DNA from: Amycolatopsis sp. 195334CR
GTDB taxonomy: Bacteria; Actinomycetota; Actinomycetes; Mycobacteriales; Pseudonocardiaceae
Direction: 5' to 3'
Assembly: GCF_017309385.1 (NCBI RefSeq)
Contig: NZ_JAFJMJ010000002.1
Location: 2,728,001-2,792,000, forward strand
Length of the DNA: 64,000 nt
Below, piece after piece: positions 1 through 9,424 of the stretch. Position numbers and translations under genes: made by a program. How positions within the stretch are numbered: the stretch's first letter is position 1; the number at the start of each line of letters is the position of its first letter. The notes beneath the pieces were generated by a model. That model worked only from the letters and a program-made list of their open reading frames with translations. It was not told the DNA's origin and did not search any database.

Positions 1-146
1 GGCCGTTCGGCCGCGGCGAACCGCACGGCTTCGTCGGCGCCCGCGCATTCGCCGATGACCGCCATGTCCGGTTCACCGGCCAGCAACGCGGCCAGCCCGG
101 CGCGGACCACGGGGTGGTCGTCGACGATCAGGATGCGGATGGTCAC
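1..146 (-). CDS. senR: Response regulator, N-terminus only (SenR-like, cut by window edge)
   Basis: This is the first 48 codons of a receiver domain, cut off by the window edge. The start reads TIRILIVDDHPVVRAGLAALL, which contains the acidic pair (DD) and the HPVVRAGL segment typical of NarL/LuxR-class regulators. The phospho-acceptor Asp and the DNA-binding domain lie outside the window. The GTG start overlaps the stop of the upstream histidine kinase gene (GTGA), so the two are translationally coupled and form a cognate pair. The SenR assignment is an inference from the divergent HbpS-like gene and the nearby katG-fur pair. It could be any NarL-type regulator. Confidence 0.85.
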   Translation of the reverse strand, partial: MTIRILIVDDHPVVRAGLAALLAGEPDMAVIGECAGADEAVRFAAAER

Positions 147-1321
147 CTGGCCTCCTCCACGGGTGCGGTGACCGCGAGCGCGGTGCCCTTCCCGGGCGCG
201 CTCTCCACCACCAGCGAACCACCGAGCGCGGCGACCCGCTCGGCCATCATCCGCAGGCCGTACCCCCGTCCCGGGGCGGCGCGCACCGCGTCGGGGTCGA
301 AGCCGGTGCCGTCGTCGCGGACGTCGAGCACGACCTCGTCGCCGAGGTAGGTCAGCGTCACCGCGGCCTCGGCCGCGCCCGCGTGCTCGGTCACGTTGGC
401 CAGCGCGCCCTGGGCCACCCGCAGCAGACCGGCCTCCACTCGCGGGTCCAGCGCGTGGGGTGTGCCGCTGGTGGCGAACCGGACGACCGGGCCGCCCGCC
501 GAGCCCGCCTGCTCGGCGAGTTCGGCCAGCGTCCCAGCGAGATCGGTGCCGTCGAGCCGGGGTGAGGAGAGGTCGCGGACGAACCGGCGTGCCTCGGCGA
601 GGTTGTCCCCGGCGGCCTCGACCGCGCGGGTGACGTGCCCGCGGGCCACCTCCGGTTCCGCCGACCACGACCGCAACGCCGCCTGCAGCAGCATCCGCAT
701 GCTGGACAGGCCCTGCGCGAGCGTGTCGTGGATCTCCCTGGCCAGCCGCTCGCGTTCCTGCACCACCCCGGCCACGCGTTCGCTCTCCGCCAGGTCGTCG
801 CGGGTGCGCAGCAGGTCGGCGGCGAGTTCCTGCTGTTCGGCCCTGGCGCGGTCGAGTTGCAGGAAGGTGACCGTGGCCATCAGCGCGACCGCGATCGGGG
901 CGAGCACCAGGCCGAGGTCGAACCCGCTGGCGATGCGCAACTGGGCCAGGATCACCGCGACGGTGAGCAGCGCGACCATCACGATCACCACGCGCGGGCG
1001 CAGCAGTTGCAGGCAGACGAAGAACAGCGGGACCGCGCACCAGGCGAAGCTCGGCGCGGCCACCACCAACGCCAGCCAGACCGCGATCACCACCGCGAGC
1101 CAGGCCTGCCGCCATCGGCCAAGGCTCGTCCACAGCAGGACCCCGGCGGCGTAGACGACCGCGAGGCCGCCGGTGAGGCCGAGGATCAGCGGGGTGGCGC
1201 CGTGCAGTCCGTGCGCGCTGACGAACCGGGCCACCGACGCGGCGAGCAGGAGGAAGAAGCCGGCGTGCATGGCGGCGTTGAGCCGCGCGCTGCGCGCCCC
1301 GGCCGTCACCGCGACTGCCAT
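143..1321 (-). CDS. senS: Membrane histidine kinase, NarL-partner type (SenS-like)
   Basis: The 392-residue sensor kinase has about five to six hydrophobic segments in residues 20-155. A short linker helix follows, then the dimerisation/phospho-acceptor segment EIHDTLAQGLSSM with His198, and a C-terminal HATPase_c domain containing DVRDDGTGFD and GYGLRMMAERV. The ATG at 1321 was chosen because a strong GGAAGGAGC ribosome site precedes it; the frame extends further upstream without such a site. It overlaps the response-regulator start. In Streptomyces reticuli the five-helix kinase SenS is paired with the secreted heme protein HbpS and the regulator SenR. The same layout is seen here, with an HbpS-like gene divergently transcribed 193 bp away. 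Kinase class is certain; the SenS equivalence is inferred. Confidence 0.88.
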   Translation of the reverse strand: MAVAVTAGARSARLNAAMHAGFFLLLAASVARFVSAHGLHGATPLILGLTGGLAVVYAAGVLLWTSLGRWRQAWLAVVIAVWLALVVAAPSFAWCAVPLFFVCLQLLRPRVVIVMVALLTVAVILAQLRIASGFDLGLVLAPIAVALMATVTFLQLDRARAEQQELAADLLRTRDDLAESERVAGVVQERERLAREIHDTLAQGLSSMRMLLQAALRSWSAEPEVARGHVTRAVEAAGDNLAEARRFVRDLSSPRLDGTDLAGTLAELAEQAGSAGGPVVRFATSGTPHALDPRVEAGLLRVAQGALANVTEHAGAAEAAVTLTYLGDEVVLDVRDDGTGFDPDAVRAAPGRGYGLRMMAERVAALGGSLVVESAPGKGTALAVTAPVEEAR

Positions 1322-1514
1322 CGGTCCGCTCCTTCCGCCTCGATCGACCCGGTGATCGTAAGCACGGGTCACCGGTGCCGCATCAATCGTCCGGATGATG
1401 CCGGGGTCGCCCGGACGACGCCGAAGCCCGCGACCCGCCCCCGATTCGCCGGTGCCCGTGAGCCGGGAAAGTGGTGGCAGAGCGGGAAAAACCCGCCGGA
1501 CGAAGGGACATCCG

Positions 1515-2057
1515 ATGAAGACCACCACCGCCCGCACCCGGCTCGCCCTCGGCATGACCGCCGGTGTGGCGACCGTCGCACTCGCCACCGGTTTCGGCGT
1601 GGCGCAGGCGCAGGGTGACCAGCAGGCGCCCCAGCCCGCCGCCGCGCAGAACGTGGTGCAGACCAGCACGCTCAGCATCGACGCGGCGATCCGGGCCGCG
1701 CAGGCCACCCTGGACGCCGCCGAGCAGAACGGGCAGCGGGTCACGGTCGCCGTGCTGGACCGCTCCGGCGCGGTGCGCGCCATGCTCAAGGGTGATGGCG
1801 CGGGTCCGCAGACGGAGGAGTCGGCCAAGCGGAAGGCCTTCACCGCGGTGTCGTTCGGGCAGCCGACGTCCGCGCTGGCCAAGAACGCGCAGGGCAACGG
1901 GCCGAGCGTGCGGGACATCCCGGGCACGCTGTTCCTCGCCGGTGGCGTGCCGGTCGTGGCCAACGGCGGCCCCATCGCCGCGATCGGCGTGGGCGGCGCA
2001 CCGAGCGGTGACCTGGACGAGCAGTTCGCGAACGCGGGCCTGCGGGCGATTCGCTGA
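1515..2057 (+). CDS. hbpS: Secreted HbpS/GlcG-type heme-binding protein
   Basis: The 180-residue precursor has a signal peptide (about residues 1-33, ending GVAQAQ) and a DUF336/GlcG-HbpS domain starting at TLSIDAAIRAAQATLDAAEQNGQRV. It also carries LDRSGAVRAMLKGDGA, KRKAFTAVSFGQPTS and the C-terminal GGVPVVANGGPIAAIGVGGAPSGD-type strand, which are family hallmarks. HbpS proteins bind or degrade heme outside the cell and tune the kinase SenS in response to redox state. The ATG at 1515 follows GAAGGGACATCCG. The gene is divergent from the kinase/regulator pair and its stop overlaps the next gene's ATG, so the ankyrin lipoprotein is probably co-translated. Other DUF336 proteins have different roles, so the functional link rests on context. 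Confidence 0.85.
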   Translation: MKTTTARTRLALGMTAGVATVALATGFGVAQAQGDQQAPQPAAAQNVVQTSTLSIDAAIRAAQATLDAAEQNGQRVTVAVLDRSGAVRAMLKGDGAGPQTEESAKRKAFTAVSFGQPTSALAKNAQGNGPSVRDIPGTLFLAGGVPVVANGGPIAAIGVGGAPSGDLDEQFANAGLRAIR

Positions 2058-2887
2058 TGATGGCCGGTCTCGGCGTGGTCGCCCGCGTGGACCACGGTAG
2101 CGGCGGTGGCGGAGGCGGTGGCAACACCGACGGCACGGATGGTCGCGACATCCGTGCCACCCGCGGCGGGCGGGGCATTGGCGGTGTCATCGCGCTGGTT
2201 TTGGCTCTTGTGCTCGGTGCCTGTTCTGGGCAGGCGCCGAGCACCCCACCCACTGGAGTTCCGATGGAGTCGAGTGAAAGGCAGGTCGCTCCGGTGCAGG
2301 CCGAGGAACTGCTGGCGGCGGCAGATCGTGGTGATGCGGGGGTGGTGCGCGCGGCCATCGCGGCAGGTACCGATCTGGAGGTCCGCGACTCGGCGGGCCG
2401 CACCCCGCTGCTGCGAGCGGTCACCTCCGACCGGGTCGAGGTCGCGTCCCTCCTGGTTGCGGCCGGCGCCGATCCGGATGCGCTGGATCAGCGCCACGAC
2501 ACCCCGTGGCTGGTCACCGGGGTCACCGGCAGCGTGGCGATGGCGCAGGCCCTGCTCCCCGCCAACCCGGACCTCACCATCACCAACCGGTTCGGCGGCA
2601 CCTCGCTGATCCCGGCGTCCGAGCGCGGTCACGTCGAGTACGTCCGGCTGGCCTCCACCACCGGGATCGACGTGAACCACGTCAACAACCCGGGGTGGAC
2701 GGCCCTGCTCGAGGCCATCATCCTCGGCGACGGCGGGCCCGCCTACCAGGAGATCGTGCGCATCCTGATCGACGCCGGGGCCGACGTGAACCTCGCCGAC
2801 CACGAGGGCACCACCCCGCTCGCCCACGCCCGGGACAAGGGTCAGTCGGCCGTGGCGTCCATCCTCACCGCCGCCGGAGCCCGGTGA
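2057..2887 (+). CDS. Ankyrin-repeat lipoprotein
   Basis: The 276-residue protein has a long, glycine-rich basic N-terminus. A hydrophobic segment follows, with a lipobox ending LVLGAC (around residues 46-56), so it should be a membrane-anchored exported lipoprotein. Residues 80-276 are four to five ankyrin repeats (for example GRTPLLRAVTSDRVEVASLLVAAGADP and GADVNLADHEGTTPLAHARDKG). Its ATG overlaps the HbpS-like gene's stop, with a second ATG three bases later. Ankyrin proteins are encoded beside catalases in several bacteria (for example ankB next to katB in Pseudomonas). Here it sits in the same locus as katG, which suggests a role in envelope oxidative-stress protection or heme handling. 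That role is inferred. Confidence 0.85.
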   Translation: MMAGLGVVARVDHGSGGGGGGGNTDGTDGRDIRATRGGRGIGGVIALVLALVLGACSGQAPSTPPTGVPMESSERQVAPVQAEELLAAADRGDAGVVRAAIAAGTDLEVRDSAGRTPLLRAVTSDRVEVASLLVAAGADPDALDQRHDTPWLVTGVTGSVAMAQALLPANPDLTITNRFGGTSLIPASERGHVEYVRLASTTGIDVNHVNNPGWTALLEAIILGDGGPAYQEIVRILIDAGADVNLADHEGTTPLAHARDKGQSAVASILTAAGAR

Positions 2888-3373
2888 TCAACCGGCGGCC
2901 AGCATCTGCGGCGACAGGGTCTTCAGCATCGCGTCGGACCACTTGAGCTGCCGCGACGTCTGCGGGTGACACCGCCCCGCCAGGTCGAGCAGGTCCCGGT
3001 CCTTCACCGCCTGCGCGCCCTGGCCCAGCAGTTCCCAGTCCAGCGAAACCCCAGCCGCACGCCGGTGCAGGCGCCGGAGGTCGGCGAGCAGCAGCAACCC
3101 GGGCTCCGCGCGCCGCCCGGTCAGTTCGCTGGCCTTCCGCCGCGCGGGGGCCAGCAGACCGGACGACCGCGGAGCCGCGGGCCGCAGCGTGAGGTCGTAG
3201 CGGTGGCCTGCCTCGGCGAGCTCGCGCACGTGCTCACGCGACCACCCCGCCAGATCCCTCGCCACGTGGTACACCTCGTGCTCCACGCGGTGGCGATCGG
3301 ACAGTTCGTACAGGAAACGCGCGAGCGAGGTTTCCGACCGGTGCAGTTCCCGGATCACCAACCCGAGTTTCAT
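2888..3373 (-). CDS. Conserved-looking hypothetical protein coupled to the molybdo-oxidoreductase
   Basis: The 161-residue, mostly helical protein has no signal peptide or membrane segment. It is rich in Glu, His and Arg in its first half (ELSDRHRVEHEVYHVARDLAGW, AEAGHRYDL). Its ATG overlaps the TGA of the upstream molybdopterin oxidoreductase (ATGA), so the two proteins are made together and this one may be a partner subunit, chaperone or electron-transfer partner. It is convergent with the ankyrin gene with no gap between the stops. I do not recognise the family. The many His/Glu residues in a helical protein allow a metal-binding bundle, but no diagnostic motif was seen. Confidence 0.7.
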   Translation of the reverse strand: MKLGLVIRELHRSETSLARFLYELSDRHRVEHEVYHVARDLAGWSREHVRELAEAGHRYDLTLRPAAPRSSGLLAPARRKASELTGRRAEPGLLLLADLRRLHRRAAGVSLDWELLGQGAQAVKDRDLLDLAGRCHPQTSRQLKWSDAMLKTLSPQMLAAG

Positions 3374-5694
3374 CGCTCCTCCCCGGCTCGGGCGATCGCC
3401 GCCGCGGCGGTCTTGAAGATCGGCTGCTTCGACGCCGGGTCCCAGTCGGTCGGCGTCAGCTCGTTCGCCGCGCGGTGCGGATCGCCGTCGGTGTCCCAGT
3501 AGCCGTAGTGGAACGGCAGGAACAACACGCCGTCGCGGATCTCGCGGACCCGCACCCTGGCCCGCACCAATCCCCGCGCGGTGGTGATCTCCGCCAAGTC
3601 GCCCTCGCCGAGGCCGTGCGCACGGCTGTCCCGTTCGGACATCTCCACCCACACCTCCGGTTCCGCCTTCTGCAGTTCGGGTGCGCGGGCGGTCTTGGTG
3701 CGGGTGTGGAAGTGGTACAGCGTCCGCCCGGTGATCAGCGCGAACGGCCGTTCCGCGCTCGGCGGTTCGTGCGGGGTCAGGTACTCGGCGGGCCGGATCA
3801 TCGCCTTGCCGTCCGGGTTCATCGCCCGGTATTCCCCCGGCTCCATCGGGGCCCCGGTGACCAGATCGCGGCCGTAGCTCTCGCAGTAGTCGGGATCGGC
3901 GAAGAACTTCCCGTCGGCGTAGAGCCGTTCCGTCCCTTTCGGACTGTCCTCGGTGCACGGCCATTGAATGCCGTTGGCAGAACGCAGCTTGGCGTAGGTG
4001 AGTCCACTGTAGTCACACGGACGCCCCGCACTGGCCGCCTTCCAGGCCTCGAACGCCGATTCGGCGTCGTGCCAGGACGGGAACGGGGCATCGTCGCGGT
4101 CGCGGAAGTCCATGCGGCGGGCGTAATCCAGGAAGATGTCGAGATCCGATTTCGCCTCGCCCGGTGGTTCGACCGCCTTGTCCGACAGGTGCACGGTGCG
4201 ATCGGCGTTGGTGAACGTACCGGTCTTCTCGCCCCAGATCGCCGCGGGCAGCACCACGTCCGCCAGCTCGGTGGTCTCGGTGCGGAAAGCGTCCTGCACC
4301 ACGAGGAACAGCCGGTCCTGGGAGAGGATCGACCGCACCCGCGCCAGTTCGGGCAGGGACACCGCCGGATTCGTGGCGCTGACCCACAGGAAGCGCAGCG
4401 TGCCGTTCTCCGCGTACCGCAGCATCTGCATCAGGTGCGTCGGCGGGGCGTAGTGCGGGATCTGCAACGGATCCAGGTTCCACAGCCGCGCCAGCTCGGC
4501 CACGTGCTCGTCGTTGGCCCAGTTCCGGAACCCGGTCAGATCACCGTCGGCACCGCATTCACGGGTGTTCTCCGCGGTCGGCTGCCCGTTCATCTGCAGC
4601 ACCCCGGCGCCGGGTTTGCCGAGCATGCCGCGGATCAGGTGCAGGTTGTTCACCTGCACCGCGGCGGCGGTGGCCTGGTGCGACTGGTAGAACCCCTGCA
4701 GCACGGTGGACAGCAACCGGGAGGCGCCGCCGAGGAGCCGGGCCGCTTCCCGGATGCGCTCCGGCGGCACCCCGCAGATGTCCGCGACCGCTTCGGGAGT
4801 GGCGTCGGCGACCTGCTTCACCAGCTCGTCGTAGCCGACCGTGTGCCGCTCCACGTACTCGTGGTCGACCCGGTCGTCCTGGATGATCTGGTGCAGCAAC
4901 CCGTTCATCAGCGCCACGTTCGTGCCGGGCAACGGTGCCAAGTGGACGGTGGCCGCGCGGGCCACCGGCGTGGTGCGCGGGTCGACGCACAGCAGCGCGG
5001 GCGGGTTCGGCCCGGCGAGCCGGTCCAGCATCCGGCTCCACAGCACGCTCTGCGTCTCCGCGACGTTGTGCCCGAACAACGCGATGACGTCGGCGTGGTC
5101 GACGTCGGTGTACGAACCGGGTTGCCCGTCGCAGCCGAAGGACTCCTTCAGCGCGGCCGCCGCGGTCGCGGTGCACAGCCGGGTGTTGCCGTCCATGTGG
5201 TTCGTGCCGATCGCGCCGTGCCCGATGGCGGCGAGCGTGTAGTACTCCTCGGCGAACAGCTGTCCGCTGGTGTAGAAGCCCAGCGCGCTCGGGCCCTGCT
5301 CCCCCAGCAGCTGCCTGCTCCGGCGCACGACCCGCGCCATGGCCTCGTCCCAGCTGGCCTCGACCAGTTCGCCACCCTCGCGCACCAGCGGGGTCGTCAG
5401 CCGATCGGGTGATCCCCCGGCCTGCCAGCCGTAGAGGTCCTTCGGGTCGAGGCGGCCGTGGTTGACCCGGTCGTCCGCGCGGCCGCGCACCCCGGCCACC
5501 CGCCCGTCCTTGACCGCGATCTCCAGCCCGTCCCCGTTGGAGTGCAGTACCGCCGCCGAGGTCACCCACGCGTCGACGTCCTCGGCACGCAGGCCGTCGG
5601 CCAGGTGGCAGTCGACGCGCACCGGCCAGCTCTCCCCCGGGCCGTAGGGGGTGCGCTCACCCCACGGTTCGCTGATCGCGTCGCGGTCGGGCAT
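3370..5694 (-). CDS. Molybdopterin oxidoreductase lacking the N-terminal Fe-S cysteines
   Basis: This 774-residue member of the nitrate reductase/formate dehydrogenase superfamily has the bis-MGD fold and a C-terminal MGD-binding domain (AELQKAEPEVWVEMSERDS onward, near residue 640). The likely Mo ligand is Cys174 in NTRLCTATAA. It also has the family signatures NHMDGN, GFYQSHQATAAAVQVNNLHLIRGMLGKPG and VVLPAAIWGEKTGTFTNADR. The usual CxxCxxxC motif near the N-terminus is replaced by Ala48, His51 and Asp55, and the position of the fourth Cys, before PK.LYGW, is Asp83. No [4Fe-4S] cluster is therefore expected. The ATG at 5694 was chosen because an upstream TTG falls in a hairpin loop. The substrate is unknown; nitrate is only a superfamily guess. 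Confidence 0.88.
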   Translation of the reverse strand: MPDRDAISEPWGERTPYGPGESWPVRVDCHLADGLRAEDVDAWVTSAAVLHSNGDGLEIAVKDGRVAGVRGRADDRVNHGRLDPKDLYGWQAGGSPDRLTTPLVREGGELVEASWDEAMARVVRRSRQLLGEQGPSALGFYTSGQLFAEEYYTLAAIGHGAIGTNHMDGNTRLCTATAAAALKESFGCDGQPGSYTDVDHADVIALFGHNVAETQSVLWSRMLDRLAGPNPPALLCVDPRTTPVARAATVHLAPLPGTNVALMNGLLHQIIQDDRVDHEYVERHTVGYDELVKQVADATPEAVADICGVPPERIREAARLLGGASRLLSTVLQGFYQSHQATAAAVQVNNLHLIRGMLGKPGAGVLQMNGQPTAENTRECGADGDLTGFRNWANDEHVAELARLWNLDPLQIPHYAPPTHLMQMLRYAENGTLRFLWVSATNPAVSLPELARVRSILSQDRLFLVVQDAFRTETTELADVVLPAAIWGEKTGTFTNADRTVHLSDKAVEPPGEAKSDLDIFLDYARRMDFRDRDDAPFPSWHDAESAFEAWKAASAGRPCDYSGLTYAKLRSANGIQWPCTEDSPKGTERLYADGKFFADPDYCESYGRDLVTGAPMEPGEYRAMNPDGKAMIRPAEYLTPHEPPSAERPFALITGRTLYHFHTRTKTARAPELQKAEPEVWVEMSERDSRAHGLGEGDLAEITTARGLVRARVRVREIRDGVLFLPFHYGYWDTDGDPHRAANELTPTDWDPASKQPIFKTAAAAIARAGEER

Positions 5695-5709
5695 GCCGCG
5701 CGCGTACCC

Positions 5710-5748
5710 GGCCCGATCACCGGTCAAACCCGGACCGGTGATCGGGCC
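5710..5748 (-). terminator. Perfect 15-bp hairpin behind katG
   Basis: GGCCCGATCACCGGT at 5710-5724 is the exact reverse complement of 5734-5748, with a 9-base loop. It starts 7 bases past the katG stop on the minus strand and has no U-tract, as is usual for high-GC actinomycete terminators. It also separates katG from the molybdo-oxidoreductase start at 5694, which argues against a simple read-through operon. Confidence 0.75.
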
Positions 5749-5754
5749 ACGGGA

Positions 5755-8043
<2,289 letters not shown>

Positions 8044-8466
8044 TCATCGGGAACTGGCGGTCGCGCAGGCGGGGCAGGTGCCCCAGAACACGACCTCCGC
8101 CTCGTCGATCACGTACCCGTGGTCGGCCGAGGCGGTCAGACAGGGTGCGGGACCGACGGCGCAGTCGACGTCCGCGATCGCCCCGCAGGACCGGCACACC
8201 ACGTGGTGGTGGTTGTCGCCGACGCGGGCCTCGTAGCGCGCGGTGGCCCCGGCGGGCTGGATGCGCCGCACCAGCCCGGCCTCGGTGAGCGCGCGCAGCA
8301 CGTCGTAGACCGCTTGGTGGGAGACCGCGGGGTGCTCGGCCCGCACCAGCGCGATCACTTTCTCGGTGTCCACGTGCGGGTGGTCCTGCAGTGCCGCGAG
8401 CACCGCGAGCCGAGGCCGGGTCACGCGCAGCGAGACCGCCCGCAGCTGTGCCTCGAAATCCGACAT
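8044..8466 (-). CDS. furS: Fur-family peroxide/redox repressor of katG (FurS/FurA type)
   Basis: The 140-residue regulator has an N-terminal winged helix (TRPRLAVLAALQDHPHVDTEKVIALVR, then SHQAVYDVLRALTEAGLVRRI). The metal-binding dimer domain contains DNHHHVVCRSCG and a terminal CPAC, giving two CxxC pairs for structural zinc. It should repress the fur-katG operon in the reduced state and release it on thiol or metal oxidation, as FurS and FurA do in streptomycetes. The ATG at 8466 is preceded directly by an in-frame GTG at 8469. A promoter placed just upstream would give a leaderless message starting at one of these codons. Confidence 0.93.
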   Translation of the reverse strand: MSDFEAQLRAVSLRVTRPRLAVLAALQDHPHVDTEKVIALVRAEHPAVSHQAVYDVLRALTEAGLVRRIQPAGATARYEARVGDNHHHVVCRSCGAIADVDCAVGPAPCLTASADHGYVIDEAEVVFWGTCPACATASSR

Positions 8467-8474
8467 CACCCGGA

Positions 8475-8504
8475 ACCCTAAGACCGTTCTCTGGAACGGG
8501 TCAA
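8475..8504 (-). promoter_or_regulatory. fur-katG promoter with embedded palindromic operator
   Basis: On the minus strand, TTGACC (8499-8504) and TAGGGT (8475-8480) are 18 bases apart. Between them lies the perfect inverted repeat CCGTTC-N4-GAACGG (8484-8499). The repeat would block RNA polymerase when bound and is the natural candidate site for the Fur-type repressor. The expected transcription start falls at about 8468-8469, on the start codon, predicting a leaderless transcript. Confidence 0.7.
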
Positions 8505-8505
8505 A

Positions 8506-9018
8506 TTATGCCGGGTCGAGCACGAACACCAGGGAAGCCCGCGCGGTCGCCGCGGGAGTGCCGGACGCGACCACCAGCAGCGCGGCCCGCCAGGCCGCGG
8601 CCAGCACGTCCGCGGCGGGTGCCTTGTGCTTGGTCAGCAACGGCCGCAGCGCGGCGGCGACCGGGTCCTCGCGCTCGACCGGGGACTGCTCGCCGAGGAT
8701 CCGGCACACGGTGAACCGGACGGCGGCGTCGAAGGCGACCAGCAGCGCCGCCCGCACCGCCGGGTAGCCACGCCCACCGACCGCCTCGGCCGCCCCCTCC
8801 ATCCGTTCGGTGATCCGCTTCTCCATCTCCTCGCGGACCGTCTGGTAGAGGCCGAGCTTCGAGCCGAAGTGGTGGTACAGCGCGCCGGTGGTGACGCTCG
8901 CCTTGCCCGCCACCTCCACCACGTTGACCGCCTCGTACCCGCTGAGTTCGAAGTGGTGGATGGCCGCCTCGATCAGCCGGGCCTTCGCCGAACCGGGGAC
9001 CGGTACCCATTCGCGCAT
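8506..9018 (-). CDS. TetR-family repressor
   Basis: The 170-residue protein has a TetR N-terminal HTH (AKARLIEAAIHHFELSGYEAVNVVEVAGKASVTTGALYHHFGSK) and a helical ligand domain. The ATG at 9018 begins MREWVPVPGSAK; the frame runs further upstream without a convincing start. It is divergent from the VOC-domain gene, and the 52-bp gap holds a palindrome over the VOC promoter's -10 box. It most likely represses the VOC gene and perhaps itself. The ligand is unknown. Confidence 0.9.
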   Translation of the reverse strand: MREWVPVPGSAKARLIEAAIHHFELSGYEAVNVVEVAGKASVTTGALYHHFGSKLGLYQTVREEMEKRITERMEGAAEAVGGRGYPAVRAALLVAFDAAVRFTVCRILGEQSPVEREDPVAAALRPLLTKHKAPAADVLAAAWRAALLVVASGTPAATARASLVFVLDPA

Positions 9019-9035
9019 GCCCCCAGCATAACCGG

Positions 9036-9064
9036 TTGACGCCCCGCCGTAATCCATTTACGGT
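9036..9064 (+). promoter_or_regulatory. VOC gene promoter and probable TetR operator
   Basis: TTGACG (9036-9041) and TACGGT (9059-9064) are separated by 17 bases, and the predicted start is the A of the ATG at 9071, making the message leaderless. The inverted repeat CCGTAA-N5-TTACGG (9047-9063) overlaps the -10 box and is the likely binding site of the divergent TetR regulator. Confidence 0.7.
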
Positions 9065-9070
9065 CACGCC

Positions 9071-9421
9071 ATGAAACTGACGTTCCTGTACCAACCGGTG
9101 AAGGACCTCAAGCAGTCGGTCGCCTTCTACCGCGACACGCTCGGCTTCGAGGAGTCCTGGCGGGAGGGCGACCTGACGGTGGCGTTCAAGCTCCCCGGGT
9201 CGGAGGTCGAGCTGATGCTCGACGTGCCGCCGGACTCCGGGCCGCGGTGGGGCGCCGGCGGTTTCTACGCCGTCGACAGCGTGGACGACTTCCGGCGGGC
9301 GCACCCGGAACTCGACTGGCAGGGCGAGATCCCCATGCCGGGCGGCAAGGGCGCGACCTTCCTCGACCCGAACGGCACCCCGGTCCACCTGTTCGACCAG
9401 AGCGCCGCCGGCCCGGAGTAG
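9071..9421 (+). CDS. VOC/glyoxalase-fold protein
   Basis: The 116-residue protein shows the paired beta-alpha-beta-beta-beta modules of the vicinal oxygen chelate superfamily: LKQSVAFYRDTLGFEE at the start of the first, and GKGATFLDPNGTPVHLFD at the end of the second. Such small proteins act as dioxygenases, glyoxalases or drug-binding resistance proteins. Nothing here fixes the substrate. It is likely induced through the divergent TetR repressor by a compound that one of the pair recognises. It starts directly at the predicted transcription start. Confidence 0.88.
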   Translation: MKLTFLYQPVKDLKQSVAFYRDTLGFEESWREGDLTVAFKLPGSEVELMLDVPPDSGPRWGAGGFYAVDSVDDFRRAHPELDWQGEIPMPGGKGATFLDPNGTPVHLFDQSAAGPE

Positions 9422-9424
9422 CGG

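Noticed and set aside
1322..2827. N-terminal extension of the histidine kinase to about 894 codons
   Set aside because: The extension is antisense to the HbpS-like and ankyrin genes and has no domain; the start at 1321 has a strong ribosome site.
3475..5412. Long plus-strand open frame of about 645 codons
   Set aside because: It is antisense to the molybdopterin oxidoreductase. Its translation is Arg/Gly/Val-rich without domain motifs, a normal by-product of high GC.
5695..5727. TTG start extending the molybdo-oxidoreductase by 11 codons
   Set aside because: The TTG lies in the loop of the perfect katG hairpin and no ribosome site precedes it.
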